16,930 bases of DNA, taken from contig JABDJF010000419.1 in the NCBI GenBank assembly GCA_013002645.1, positions 1 through 16,930 on the forward strand. Direction: 5' to 3'. Position 1 is the first letter of the stretch. Every line of letters starts with the position of its first letter. Origin of the DNA: Myxococcales bacterium (GTDB lineage: Bacteria > Myxococcota_A > Polyangia > Polyangiales > Houyiibacteriaceae). The position numbers and the translations under genes were made by a program. A model generated the notes under the pieces. It made no database searches and was not told the DNA's origin. It worked only from the letters and a program-made list of their open reading frames with translations. This document shows positions 6,682 to 14,791 of the stretch, one piece after another.

Positions 6682-6906
6682 ATGATGGCTCGAATCGCGT
6701 TCATCACCGCCGGGCTGGTTTTGTTCGGGGCTTGCCACACGATTCCGGACCCGAACGATCCGGAGCGGCAGAAGCGGATCGATGATTGTTTGAAGCGATG
6801 CGGGAGCGGGTCTCCGGGACGGGAGAATACGGCTTATCCACCGGCGCCGAGCGAGCAGGCGGACGCGAGGACGCCTTGTGAGCGGAGGTGCCACGGGATT
6901 CCGTAG
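6682..6906 (+). CDS. Small lipoprotein with twin CX3C motifs
   Basis: A 74-residue protein. A short hydrophobic signal ends in a lipobox (LFGAC, with C18 as the acylated cysteine). The mature part is only about 56 residues, proline-rich and charged. Four more cysteines sit in two matching motifs, CLKRC (36-40) and CERRC (66-70), 25 residues apart, the spacing expected for a disulfide-stapled helical hairpin. I do not recognise the family. It starts six bases after the SRPBCC stop, so cotranscription is likely, and its 3' end overlaps the following GTG-started frame by 19 bases. Start is at either of two adjacent ATGs. A metal-binding role is an alternative to disulfides. Confidence 0.65.
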   Translation: MMARIAFITAGLVLFGACHTIPDPNDPERQKRIDDCLKRCGSGSPGRENTAYPPAPSEQADARTPCERRCHGIP

Positions 6907-7265
6907 GCAGCGGCAGTTTCAGCGGCAGCGGCAGTGGCAGTGGCAGCGAAGCCCCGTGGACGGCGCGGAGCGACGTCTCTTCGGGGCGGCAGGTGCTTGC
7001 GGTCGTTCGGAAGCGGGATCGGTCATTGTTTGACCAAATGCATCGAGCGATGAACAGCGCGGTTCTCAACATCGCCGAAGCAGATGGAAACGACGCCGGG
7101 ACGGCCAGGGCCCGGTTCGCATCGGCCTGTGGGTCGGCCAAGGAAGTCCGAGCTGGACTTCAGCTCGCTGTGGCTTACGGCTACGTTCCAAGCTCGAAGG
7201 TGACGAAGGTGGACATCGCGCTCGATGAGGTTTGCGCGATGTCATGGAGGCTCTCGGGCCGTTAG
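6888..7265 (+). CDS. Four-helix-bundle protein of the 23S rRNA intervening-sequence (S23/Avd-like) family
   Basis: A 125-residue frame from GTG 6888, or 91 codons from GTG 6993. The family signature is clear: SAVLNIAEADG (57-67), an ACGSAKEVRAGL helix (80-91) and AVAYGYV (94-100), followed by a final helix to WRLSGR. Relatives occur in 23S rRNA intervening sequences and as accessory proteins (Avd) of diversity-generating retroelements, where they bind nucleic acid or reverse transcriptase. No rRNA or RT gene is visible here. The first helix looks shortened: residues before about 34 are glycine/serine repeats encoded by a GGCAGY hexamer tract plus unrelated sequence. The true start is therefore uncertain, and the gene may be a partly degraded or chimeric copy. 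Dispersed repeat copy B begins within five bases of its stop codon. Confidence 0.65.
   Translation: MPRDSVGSGSFSGSGSGSGSEAPWTARSDVSSGRQVLAVVRKRDRSLFDQMHRAMNSAVLNIAEADGNDAGTARARFASACGSAKEVRAGLQLAVAYGYVPSSKVTKVDIALDEVCAMSWRLSGR
6906..6947 (+). repeat. GGCAGY hexamer tandem tract
   Basis: Seven hexamers follow each other: six GGCAGC or GGCAGT units and one variant (TTCAGC, third). They begin on the last base of the small lipoprotein stop codon and encode the Gly-Ser stretch at the start of the four-helix-bundle reading frame. The tract is prone to slippage and could alter spacing or the N-terminus of that gene. Confidence 0.8.
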
Positions 7266-7269
7266 AGCC

Positions 7270-7528
7270 TCCGCCCCATATCGCGGGTTTTTCCGAGCCC
7301 CTCCATTCATATCCAGAGGTGTAGAAGCGTGGCACCAGCACCCCCCCAATCAGACAGCAGGCGGCAGCGCGAGCCGGAACGGCGAAGCCCGGCGCAGAGC
7401 GCCGGCAAGGCAAAGCGAAGCGAATGCCGCGCCAGGGAGGATTACGGGTGGGGGTGGGCGGGGCGGTTCAATCAAGAAAGACCACGCCGCAAGCCCCGCA
7501 ACCACCCCCCACCACACCCGCGGCAGCG
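7270..7528 (+). repeat. Dispersed structured repeat, copy B
   Basis: Second copy of the element at 31-346, in the same orientation. It shares the left edge, including CCCTCCATTCATATCCAG. Its core at 7349-7462 is about 90% identical to copy A by manual alignment, and the C-rich right block at 7495-7526 ends in CCCGCGGCAGC. The segment between left edge and core is diverged, and the extra roughly 60 bases of copy A are absent. It begins immediately after the four-helix-bundle stop codon, so it would form the 3' untranslated part of that mRNA if transcription continues. Outer arms GCCGCG (7426-7431) and CGCGGC (7519-7524) are an inverted pair also found in copy A (188-193 and 336-341). Confidence 0.85.
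7349..7463 (+). other. Structured core of repeat copy B (three hairpins plus G-tract)
   Basis: Hairpins are GCCG-GAA-CGGC (7373-7383), CCGGCGC-AGA-GCGCCGG (7389-7405) and GGCA with TGCC (7409-7412 with 7425-7428). They are followed by GGGTGGGGGTGGGCGGGG (7446-7463), a four-run G-quadruplex pattern. The same three stems form in copy A with different bases at paired positions. Confidence 0.6.
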
Positions 7529-7654
7529 CCAAGCCGAGCCGTTCGATGGAGGCCCATGTCCGCTTTTTTTTTCGCGCCCCGCCGTGCGCGCGAGCACGCC
7601 CGTTGCGAGGTGTTCTCCGATCGGAAGGCTTCTATCGCCTCGCAGACCCGTCGC
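7529..7654. other. Spacer between repeat copy B and the suf operon end
   Basis: Together with copy B this makes a gene-free stretch of 389 bases (7266-7654). It holds a run of nine T at 7564-7572 on the plus strand. Inverted arms GCGAGG/CCTCGC flank a region just beyond the suf-operon lipoprotein stop (read on the minus strand). No T run follows those arms on the minus strand, so I cannot name a convincing terminator for the suf operon. Confidence 0.4.
7561..7580 (+). repeat. Fragment resembling the left edge of the dispersed repeat
   Basis: CGC, a T run and CGCGCCCC here match the left edge of copy A at 45-62 (CGC, six T, CCGCGCCCC), but the adjoining TCCATTCATATCC block is missing. It may be a remnant of a third copy or a sequence favoured at element boundaries. 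Confidence 0.35.
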
Positions 7655-8611
7655 TTAGTGCGCGAGGCCGAGGGCGTCTCGGTACCATCCGTCGCTTGCG
7701 CCGTTGTGCTTCCAGTAGTCGTCGACGATGGCCCGGCTTCGGACCGCCGTCGTGCGTTGCGGTCCGACGTTCTCTTCCCAGGCTTGGATGACGTGCGGGA
7801 ACTTCGGCTCGTAGTAGATGATCAAGTCGCGGCCCAACGCGGGGTATTTCACTTCGACCGCTGACACCGGGTGGTCGACCAAATCCGTCTTCAGGTCGGA
7901 CTTCCGAGTCACCTCGGCCGGGTATGCGCGCAAACCCTTGTGTCGCATGCGAATGTAGTCGAGCGCAGGCACCAAAGCTTGCTTGCCGATCGGGATCGCG
8001 GAGGGATCGATTCGAATTTGCGCCCAAATCCCGTCCTCCAGCCGTGCGGCTGGCAGTGTCGTCTTCTGGTCGGCGTCATCTTGGAAATACGAATGCGAAA
8101 CGGCATGCAGGCCGTCGTCTCGCCGATTGATCTGGCTGTAGACGTGCCCGCACCATTCTTGAATCGTGCTGCTGAGTTTGAGCGTAGGCCCCCTCGGTTC
8201 GAGCGCCGGGGTGAACGACGACGTCATCAAGGTGTAGGGGTAGATGCCCGTGTAGAAACGCCGATAGGCGTTGAGCTTGAGCACCGAAATTGCGTCGGGC
8301 GATTCCCCGTGCTCCTGCTTCACCTGCGGGCCCGGAAGGAAGTCCTCGGTCACGAACACCAGGACCGCTTCTCCGTCGTGCTGGTCGCCATACCTCGCTT
8401 GCCGAAGCGCATAACGGGTCAGCTCGGCGCGCCCCTGGTACCAATAACGGTCAAACTCCGGGTACTCCTCGGAGAACGACTCGGGTGTCGGCAGCCTTCC
8501 CTCGTACGCGTCGTTGCTACTCGATGTCTCCGCTGGACCGTCTGTCGAGGCGTCTTGGCACCCCAGAGCTAGAACACAAAAAGCCAATGTACGAAGCGGG
8601 TAGCGAATCAT
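7655..8611 (-). CDS. Conserved lipoprotein of unknown function at the end of the suf operon
   Basis: A 318-residue lipoprotein with a lipobox LALGC (C18) after a short signal. The mature region opens with a low-complexity linker (20-45) and continues as one conserved domain with motifs YWYQGRAELTRYALRQARYG, VFVTEDFLPGPQVK, YTGIYPYTLMTSSFTP, QEWCGHVYSQ and SHSYFQDDADQ. I recall similar proteins in Bacteroidetes, some labelled septum formation inhibitor Maf; this one shows no Maf nucleotide-pyrophosphatase features, so that label should not be transferred. It starts nine bases after the sufT stop codon and is almost certainly cotranscribed, a notable position for a surface lipoprotein. Its role, including any in iron or Fe-S metabolism, is unknown. 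Confidence 0.75.
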   Translation of the reverse strand: MIRYPLRTLAFCVLALGCQDASTDGPAETSSSNDAYEGRLPTPESFSEEYPEFDRYWYQGRAELTRYALRQARYGDQHDGEAVLVFVTEDFLPGPQVKQEHGESPDAISVLKLNAYRRFYTGIYPYTLMTSSFTPALEPRGPTLKLSSTIQEWCGHVYSQINRRDDGLHAVSHSYFQDDADQKTTLPAARLEDGIWAQIRIDPSAIPIGKQALVPALDYIRMRHKGLRAYPAEVTRKSDLKTDLVDHPVSAVEVKYPALGRDLIIYYEPKFPHVIQAWEENVGPQRTTAVRSRAIVDDYWKHNGASDGWYRDALGLAH

Positions 8612-8620
8612 GTCGAATCT

Positions 8621-9085
8621 CTAAATCATGCCCAGCTCTAGCTTTGCCGCTTCGGTCATTCGTTCGGGCGTCCACGGCGGATCCCAGACCAACTCGACGT
8701 GTGACGTCGATACCCCCTCCACGCGGCCCGACTTCTCGGCGACCTCTTCGACGATCGCACCAGCGACCGGGCAGGCAGGCGCCGTCAGTGTCATTCGGAT
8801 CTCGGCGCGGCCGTCCTCGTTGACTTCGACGCCGTAGATCAAGCCTAGGTCATAGATGTTCACCGGGATCTCAGGGTCGTAAATCGTCTCGAGCGCATCG
8901 ATGATGGCGGCCTGGACGAGCGCGGGATCGATCGGCGCGCTGGGCTTTTCTCCGCTCCCTCCGAGCGCCTCGGTGACCGGTTCCGTCGGCGGATGGTGCG
9001 GCTCCGTCACGGGCAAGAAGACGTGGTCCGATGTGGTCCGCGGCTGGATCTTGTGGATCTTCAATCGTTCGATGTCGTCGCCCAC
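8621..9085 (-). CDS. sufT: SUF-associated Fe-S maturation protein SufT (MIP18/DUF59 family)
   Basis: A 154-residue protein. Residues about 53-145 form the MIP18/PaaD-like domain: the YDPEIPVNIYDLGLIY motif at 69-84, TAPACP at 101-106 with the conserved C105, and the C-terminal WDPPWT at 134-139. In other bacteria SufT helps deliver Fe-S clusters to target proteins. Residues 1-50 form a proline-rich N-terminal extension that starts with a hydrophilic region, longer than many stand-alone SufT proteins. The GTG start at 9085 follows GGAG at seven bases and lies four bases after the sufU stop, so it is translated as part of the operon. The assignment rests on motifs plus operon context. Confidence 0.88.
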   Translation of the reverse strand: MGDDIERLKIHKIQPRTTSDHVFLPVTEPHHPPTEPVTEALGGSGEKPSAPIDPALVQAAIIDALETIYDPEIPVNIYDLGLIYGVEVNEDGRAEIRMTLTAPACPVAGAIVEEVAEKSGRVEGVSTSHVELVWDPPWTPERMTEAAKLELGMI

Positions 9086-9089
9086 TGCG

Positions 9090-9539
9090 CTACTCCGTCA
9101 CCGCTTCGCCGCTCTCCTCGTGAAGAGCCTGTCTGAGAGTGTGCCAACCAAGCGTTGCGCACTTGACGCGCATCGGGAACTCGCGGACGCCGGCGAATAC
9201 CGCAAGCTTTCCAAGCGTTTCGAGGTCCTCGCCGGAGCCGTCGTCGCTCGTCACCATGTTGTGAAACTTGGAAAACAGGGCTTCAACCTCCGGGACGGTC
9301 TTGCCCTTGATCGCCTCGGTCATCGTGGAGCACGATGCCTGAGAGATGGCACAGCCCTGGCCGACGAATCCCACATCGGAAATCGTCTCGCCCTCGAGCT
9401 GCAGACGCAGCGCGATCTTGTCTCCGCACAGGGGATTGTAGCCGCGTCCCTCTCGATTGTACGACTCGGGAAAGCGGTGGTTCCGAGGGTTCTTGCCGTG
9501 GTCGAGTATCACTTCCTGGTAGAGCTCACGGAGGTCCAT
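9090..9539 (-). CDS. sufU: SufU sulfur-transfer protein / Fe-S assembly factor
   Basis: A 149-residue SufU of the zinc-binding, SufS-activating type. It takes persulfide sulfur from SufS and passes it to the SufBCD scaffold. Expected metal ligands are present: C38 and D40 in PLCGD, C63 in GQGCAIS, and C127 in MRVKCATLGWHTL. The loop between C63 and C127 has the longer insertion that separates SufU from IscU. The ATG at 9539 shares one base with the sufS stop (TGATG), giving translational coupling. The frame is open 44 codons further upstream, but that part lies inside sufS and has no homology. Its presence indicates a Gram-positive-style SufS/SufU pair instead of SufE. Confidence 0.95.
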   Translation of the reverse strand: MDLRELYQEVILDHGKNPRNHRFPESYNREGRGYNPLCGDKIALRLQLEGETISDVGFVGQGCAISQASCSTMTEAIKGKTVPEVEALFSKFHNMVTSDDGSGEDLETLGKLAVFAGVREFPMRVKCATLGWHTLRQALHEESGEAVTE

Positions 9540-10795
9540 CAGCCAAACAGCTCCCGCACTTTCCAAAGTGCTGCGACCAGAGCATCGATGTCCTCTCGGT
9601 TGTTGTAGATGCCTAGCGATGCCCGCGCAGTCGCGGCAATGCCGAAATGTTCCATCACAGGCTGCGCGCAATGATGGCCCGTCCGAATGGCCACGCCCTC
9701 CGCATCGATGATCGTACCAATGTCGTGCGGGTGCGCCGATTCCATCAGGAAGGAAAGAGCTGCCACCTTGCCCGGCGCGGTCCCGATGAGACGCAGCCCG
9801 GGCACCGCTTCGAGCGCCTCGGTCGCATAGCGGAGCACGGCGTTCTCGTGCGCGTGAACTAGCCGCGCATCGAAGGACGAGAAGTAGTCGATGGCCGCGC
9901 CGAGGCCGATCGCCCCAGCAATGTGCGGCGTCCCCGCTTCGAACTTGTAGGGCAAGTCGTTGTAGATCGTTTCTTCAAAGGTCACCGAGCGAATCATGTC
10001 GCCACCGCCTTGGTAGGGCGGCATCTTGTCGAGGAGTCGTTCCTTGCCGTAGAGGACGCCAATGCCGGTAGGGCCGTAGAGCTTGTGGCCGCTGAAGGCG
10101 TAGAAGTCACAGTCGAGCGCCTGCACGTCGACGTCCACATGCGAAACGGCCTGCGCGCCATCGAGCAAAACCAACGCGCCTCGCTCGTGCGCAAGCGCGA
10201 TGGCCTCTTGGACGGGCAGCACCGTCCCGAGCGCATTTGAAACGTGTGACATCGCAACCAAGCGCGTCCTCTCGCTGAGGTTTTGCTCGAAGGATTCTCG
10301 CAAGACCTCGCCTCGGTCCGTCATCGGCACGACTACGAGCTTGGCGCCTGTCTGCTGGCAGAGTATTTGCCACGGGACGATGTTCGAGTGGTGCTCCAGC
10401 TCGGTGACCAAAACCTCGTCACCTTCGCGCAGCGAGCTACGCCCCCAGCTTTGCGACACCAGGTTGATCGCTTCCGTCGTCCCGCGGGTGAACACAATCT
10501 CCCTCTTGTTCAAGGCGTTCACGAAGGCGCGAACCTTCTCCCGCGCCTCTTCGAATCGCACCGTCGCTCGCTGCGAGAGCAAATGAACCGCACGGTGAAT
10601 GTTGGCGCAGTCGCGCGCGTACACTTCGTCCACCGCGTCGATCACCGATTGCGGCTTGAGCGTAGTAGCGGCGCTATCGAGGTAGACCAAGGACTTGCCG
10701 TGCACGTCTTGATGCAGCGCCGGGAAATCCTCGCGTACCCGCTGGACGTCGAACCGCTCCGACGGAGCAGCGACGATGGGTGACGCCTCGGTCAC
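9539..10795 (-). CDS. sufS: Cysteine desulfurase SufS
   Basis: A 418-residue PLP-dependent class II cysteine desulfurase that supplies persulfide sulfur for Fe-S assembly. Visible features are the LDSAATTLKP N-terminal signature (39-48), TRGTTEAINL (103-112), the TELEHHSN region (131-138), DGAQAVSH (212-219), the PLP Schiff-base lysine K238 in FSGHKLYGPTG, and the active-site cysteine C376 in RTGHHCAQP. The full length is normal for the family. The GTG start overlaps the sufD stop by four bases (GTGA). The partner sufU follows directly, and no sufE is present. Confidence 0.96.
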   Translation of the reverse strand: MTEASPIVAAPSERFDVQRVREDFPALHQDVHGKSLVYLDSAATTLKPQSVIDAVDEVYARDCANIHRAVHLLSQRATVRFEEAREKVRAFVNALNKREIVFTRGTTEAINLVSQSWGRSSLREGDEVLVTELEHHSNIVPWQILCQQTGAKLVVVPMTDRGEVLRESFEQNLSERTRLVAMSHVSNALGTVLPVQEAIALAHERGALVLLDGAQAVSHVDVDVQALDCDFYAFSGHKLYGPTGIGVLYGKERLLDKMPPYQGGGDMIRSVTFEETIYNDLPYKFEAGTPHIAGAIGLGAAIDYFSSFDARLVHAHENAVLRYATEALEAVPGLRLIGTAPGKVAALSFLMESAHPHDIGTIIDAEGVAIRTGHHCAQPVMEHFGIAATARASLGIYNNREDIDALVAALWKVRELFG

Positions 10796-12009
10796 GTGAC
10801 CTCCCTGATTTCGTCGCCGTGGGGAATTCGCGAAATCAGCGCCTCGCGCATTCGGGCCCTTGTCGGTTCATGGCTCACGCGGTCTACAATCGACTCCACG
10901 AACGCGTACGTGAGCATTGCGAGTGCGAAATCCTCTGGAACACCGCGCGCACGAAGGTAGAAGAGCTGGTCCTGGTCGAGCGCGCCCACGGTGGCCCCGT
11001 GGCTGCAAATCACGTCGTCGGCGTCGATCTCGAGGTGCGGCTTCGTATGAATGGTCGCCGTGTCGGACAGCAGCAGGTTGCGATTCTCTTGGTGGGCCTC
11101 GGTCTTCTGCGCGTCGCGATGAACGATCACGACCCCGTCAAACACGGCCGTACTCTTTCCAGAGACGATGCCGCGATAGGTCTGCCCGCTGATACAGTGA
11201 GGCGCCTGATGTTCCACCAAGGTATGGTGGTCGACATGATCGTCGCCGTCGGTCAGATACGCGCCGTCGAGCTGACACTCGGCGCCCTTGCCCTGCAGCA
11301 GGCAGCGCACATCATAGCGCAGGAGGGCCCCGCCCAAGGTCACTACGGTGGAGCGGTAGCTGCTGTCTGCATCCTGGCGAACGTCCACGCGTCCGATCTG
11401 CAGGCCGGCATTCTCATGGACGCGCACGTGTTTCATCGTGGCGTTGCGACCGAGCTCGACCTCGACCACCGAATTGCTCAGCTGACCTGCACTGCCCCCT
11501 GCGTAGGTCTCGATTAAGGTCAACTCCGCGTTTTCCCCGGCCGTGATGAGCACGCGCGGATACGCGACGCCCGGCGTCGAAGTCGAAGGGCTCACATGGC
11601 TGATTTCGATCGGGGTCTCCACGGCGGACCCCGCAGGAACGTCAATCCAAAGCCCGTCGCGGAAAAGCGCCGTATTGAGGGCAGCAAAGTGAGCCGGAGG
11701 GCCGCCGAAGTCGAGCCGCCCGTGCAGAAGCTCGGGCTGCGACCGGAGGACCTCGGCCAGGCCGCGAACCGTGACACCTTCCGGAAGTGCAGATAGCAGC
11801 GTGGGGACATCGTCGCCGTCTCGCGAAAACTCCGAATCGACCAACGAGCGAACCGGGGTGAAGCGCCAAGCCTCCGTGCGCTTGGTTGGAAGGCCCTGCT
11901 CGCGAAGCGCGGCCGCCGCCTGCGTACGAAGCGCTTGCAACCAATCTGGCCCTAGATCGAACGAGGTGGGAAGGCTCGCGAGTAGCGTCTGGCGGTTTGC
12001 TTCCGTCAC
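10792..12009 (-). CDS. sufD: Fe-S scaffold subunit SufD
   Basis: A 405-residue SufD, partner of SufB in the SufBC2D scaffold. The N-terminal 130 residues are variable and helical. The middle is a right-handed beta-helix typical of SufB/SufD, and the C-terminal domain carries the conserved TYRGIVSGKSTAVFDGVV and ENRNLLLSDTATIHTKPHLE segments and the DVICSHGATVGALDQDQLFY motif with the conserved ICSHG cysteine/histidine. Its GTG start shares four bases with the sufC stop (GTGA). Acts in the cytoplasm. Order B-C-D is the standard operon order, and the C-terminal motifs leave little doubt. Confidence 0.95.
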   Translation of the reverse strand: MTEANRQTLLASLPTSFDLGPDWLQALRTQAAAALREQGLPTKRTEAWRFTPVRSLVDSEFSRDGDDVPTLLSALPEGVTVRGLAEVLRSQPELLHGRLDFGGPPAHFAALNTALFRDGLWIDVPAGSAVETPIEISHVSPSTSTPGVAYPRVLITAGENAELTLIETYAGGSAGQLSNSVVEVELGRNATMKHVRVHENAGLQIGRVDVRQDADSSYRSTVVTLGGALLRYDVRCLLQGKGAECQLDGAYLTDGDDHVDHHTLVEHQAPHCISGQTYRGIVSGKSTAVFDGVVIVHRDAQKTEAHQENRNLLLSDTATIHTKPHLEIDADDVICSHGATVGALDQDQLFYLRARGVPEDFALAMLTYAFVESIVDRVSHEPTRARMREALISRIPHGDEIREVT

Positions 12010-12757
12010 GGCTGCGATGCGCTCCGAACCTCGCTGTACCCCTCTCTCTCGAGCTGCTTGGCGAGGTCCTTGTCTCCGGTCCGAACGATCTGGCCGTTGA
12101 TCAGCACGTGTACGACGTCAGGCACGATGTAGTCGAGGAGCCGCTGATAGTGCGTGATGACCAGCATTGCGCGATCGGGCCCGCGAAGACCATTGACGCC
12201 ACGAGCAACGACCTTGAGCGCGTCGATGTCGAGGCCGGAGTCGGTCTCGTCGAGTACGGCAAGAGAGGGCTCCAGCATGGCCATTTGATAGATCTCGTTG
12301 CGCTTCTTCTCGCCGCCGCTGAAGCCATCGTTGACGGAGCGCTTGGTTAGCTCGTCCGGCAGCTGAACCAAGGCGGCTTTCTTCTTCGAGAGCTTCATGA
12401 AATCGATCGCGTCGAGCGGATCTTCCCCGCGATGCTTTCGAATTGCGTTGAGCGCGGCCTTGAGAAAATAGATGTTGCTCACGCCCGGAATCGCAACCGG
12501 GTACTGGAAGCCCAAGAAGACCCCCTCCGCGGCGCGAGTCTCCGGCGCCATCTCGAGCAGGTCTTGCCCCTTGTAGAGCACGCTCCCTTTGGTGACCTCG
12601 TAGCCTTCGCGGCCGGCAAGGACGTACGCAAGGGTGCTCTTCCCAGAACCGTTCGGCCCCATGATCGCGTGCACTTGCCCCGCCTCGATCTCGAGGTTGA
12701 TCCCCTTGAGGATGGGCTTGCCGTCCACTTCGACGTGCAGGTCCTCGATCTTCAACA

Positions 12758-12758
<1 letters not shown>
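12006..12758 (-). CDS. sufC: SufC ATPase of the SufBCD scaffold
   Basis: A 250-residue soluble ABC-type ATPase. ATP hydrolysis by the SufC pair drives conformational change of SufB-SufD during cluster assembly. Walker A is GPNGSGKST (34-42), the ABC signature FSGGEKKRNE (146-155), Walker B SLAVLDETDSGLD (166-178) and the switch histidine H203. The ATG at 12758 shares one base with the sufB stop (TGATG). The open frame extends 92 codons further upstream through sufB, and that part is not homologous, so the overlap start is chosen. Confidence 0.96.
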
Positions 12759-14206
<1,448 letters not shown>

Positions 14207-14219
14207 GAGTTACTCCGAC

Positions 14220-14711
14220 TCAGTGAACGTCGTTGTTGGGAGTGCCGGCGCCGCGCATTCGCTCGGCATCTTTGCCGGAGAGCGCGATCGAGACGAGCTC
14301 CGCGGTGCCCGGAAACGCCATGTCCGCCAGACTGATCTCGGACAGGGCTCGGTGAACCGCTAGATTGATGCGCTGCCAGTTGGCCCGGACCCCGCAATTG
14401 GTTTCATACTCGCAAAACGAATCCGTGGTTTCGTCCGAGCATTCGGTTACGGCGATCGGGCCTTCGATCGCCTCGATGACCTCGTTGATGCCGATCTGCT
14501 CGGGGCGACGAGCGAGCGCATAGCCGCCTTTGGCCCCGCGCTGCGAAATCACGACACCGGCTCGCGCCAGTTTCTTGAGGACCTTGCTCGCGGTCGGCTC
14601 CGGGATCTGGGTCTGCAGGGCCAGGTCGCGGGCAGCATGCGGCCCGCTCGTGGCGGCCAAGTGGGTGGCCAGCACGACTGCATAGTCGGTCATTTTCGAA
14701 ATTCGGAGCAT
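14220..14711 (-). CDS. Rrf2-family Fe-S-responsive regulator of the suf operon
   Basis: A 163-residue transcription factor. Residues 1-70 form the Rrf2 winged helix: an MTDYAVVLATHLA start, recognition helix PEPTASKVLKKLARAGVV and wing SQRGAKGGYAL. Residues 84-107 hold three cysteines, C91, C100 and C106, spaced X8 and X5, the expected ligands of a [2Fe-2S] cluster as in IscR/SufR-like proteins; the spacing differs from IscR (X5, X5). The tail beyond residue 140 is charged and short. It resembles the SUF assembly regulator subfamily of Rrf2. As first gene of the operon, just behind a promoter with an IscR-type inverted repeat, it probably represses suf when holo and is autoregulated. A weak ribosome binding site precedes its ATG. 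Confidence 0.9.
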   Translation of the reverse strand: MLRISKMTDYAVVLATHLAATSGPHAARDLALQTQIPEPTASKVLKKLARAGVVISQRGAKGGYALARRPEQIGINEVIEAIEGPIAVTECSDETTDSFCEYETNCGVRANWQRINLAVHRALSEISLADMAFPGTAELVSIALSGKDAERMRGAGTPNNDVH

Positions 14712-14725
14712 TTTCAGATAGTTAT

Positions 14726-14750
14726 ATATCGGACCGTTTCAGTCCCATAT
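14726..14750 (-). promoter_or_regulatory. IscR type-1-like operator at the suf promoter
   Basis: A 25-base imperfect palindrome: arms ATATCGGAC and GTCCCATAT around seven bases, eight of nine positions complementary. It has the same length and outer layout as the IscR type-1 site: ATA at one end, TAT at the other, GAC and AGTC in the inner arms, and an AT-rich centre with TTT. It lies at or just after the start point of the promoter at 14754-14782, the place expected for repression by the adjacent Rrf2 regulator. Confidence 0.7.
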
Positions 14751-14753
14751 TTG

Positions 14754-14782
14754 GTTCTAGAGTGCGGCTGCCGGGGTGTCAA
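14754..14782 (-). promoter_or_regulatory. Predicted sigma-70-type suf promoter
   Basis: On the minus strand TTGACA (14782-14777, perfect match) and TAGAAC (14759-14754, four of six) are exactly 17 bases apart. The start point would be near 14747, within the inverted repeat at 14726-14750, with a leader of about 36 bases to the regulator ATG. The -35 overlaps the region just upstream of the divergent gene at 14792. Confidence 0.6.
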
Positions 14783-14791
14783 GGTTGGCTC

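Noticed and set aside
6888..7528. Complete diversity-generating retroelement or 23S rRNA intervening sequence
   Set aside because: Only the four-helix-bundle protein is present. No reverse transcriptase, template/variable repeat pair or flanking 23S rRNA sequence is visible.
7556..7580. Rho-independent terminator at the nine-T run
   Set aside because: The only stem just before it (ATGG with CCAT) is four pairs and several bases away from the T run, too weak to assert.
7225..7791. Open frame of 188 codons across the second repeat
   Set aside because: It overlaps the four-helix-bundle gene, the repeat and the antisense of the lipoprotein; arginine-rich, no homology, typical of GC-rich shadow frames.
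7655..8611. Maf septum-formation inhibitor
   Set aside because: A recalled database label for similar lipoproteins, but the sequence is exported, carries a lipobox and shows no Maf motifs.
10780..11517. Long plus-strand frame opposite sufD (245 codons)
   Set aside because: Antisense shadow of the conserved sufD sequence; no homology or start signal.
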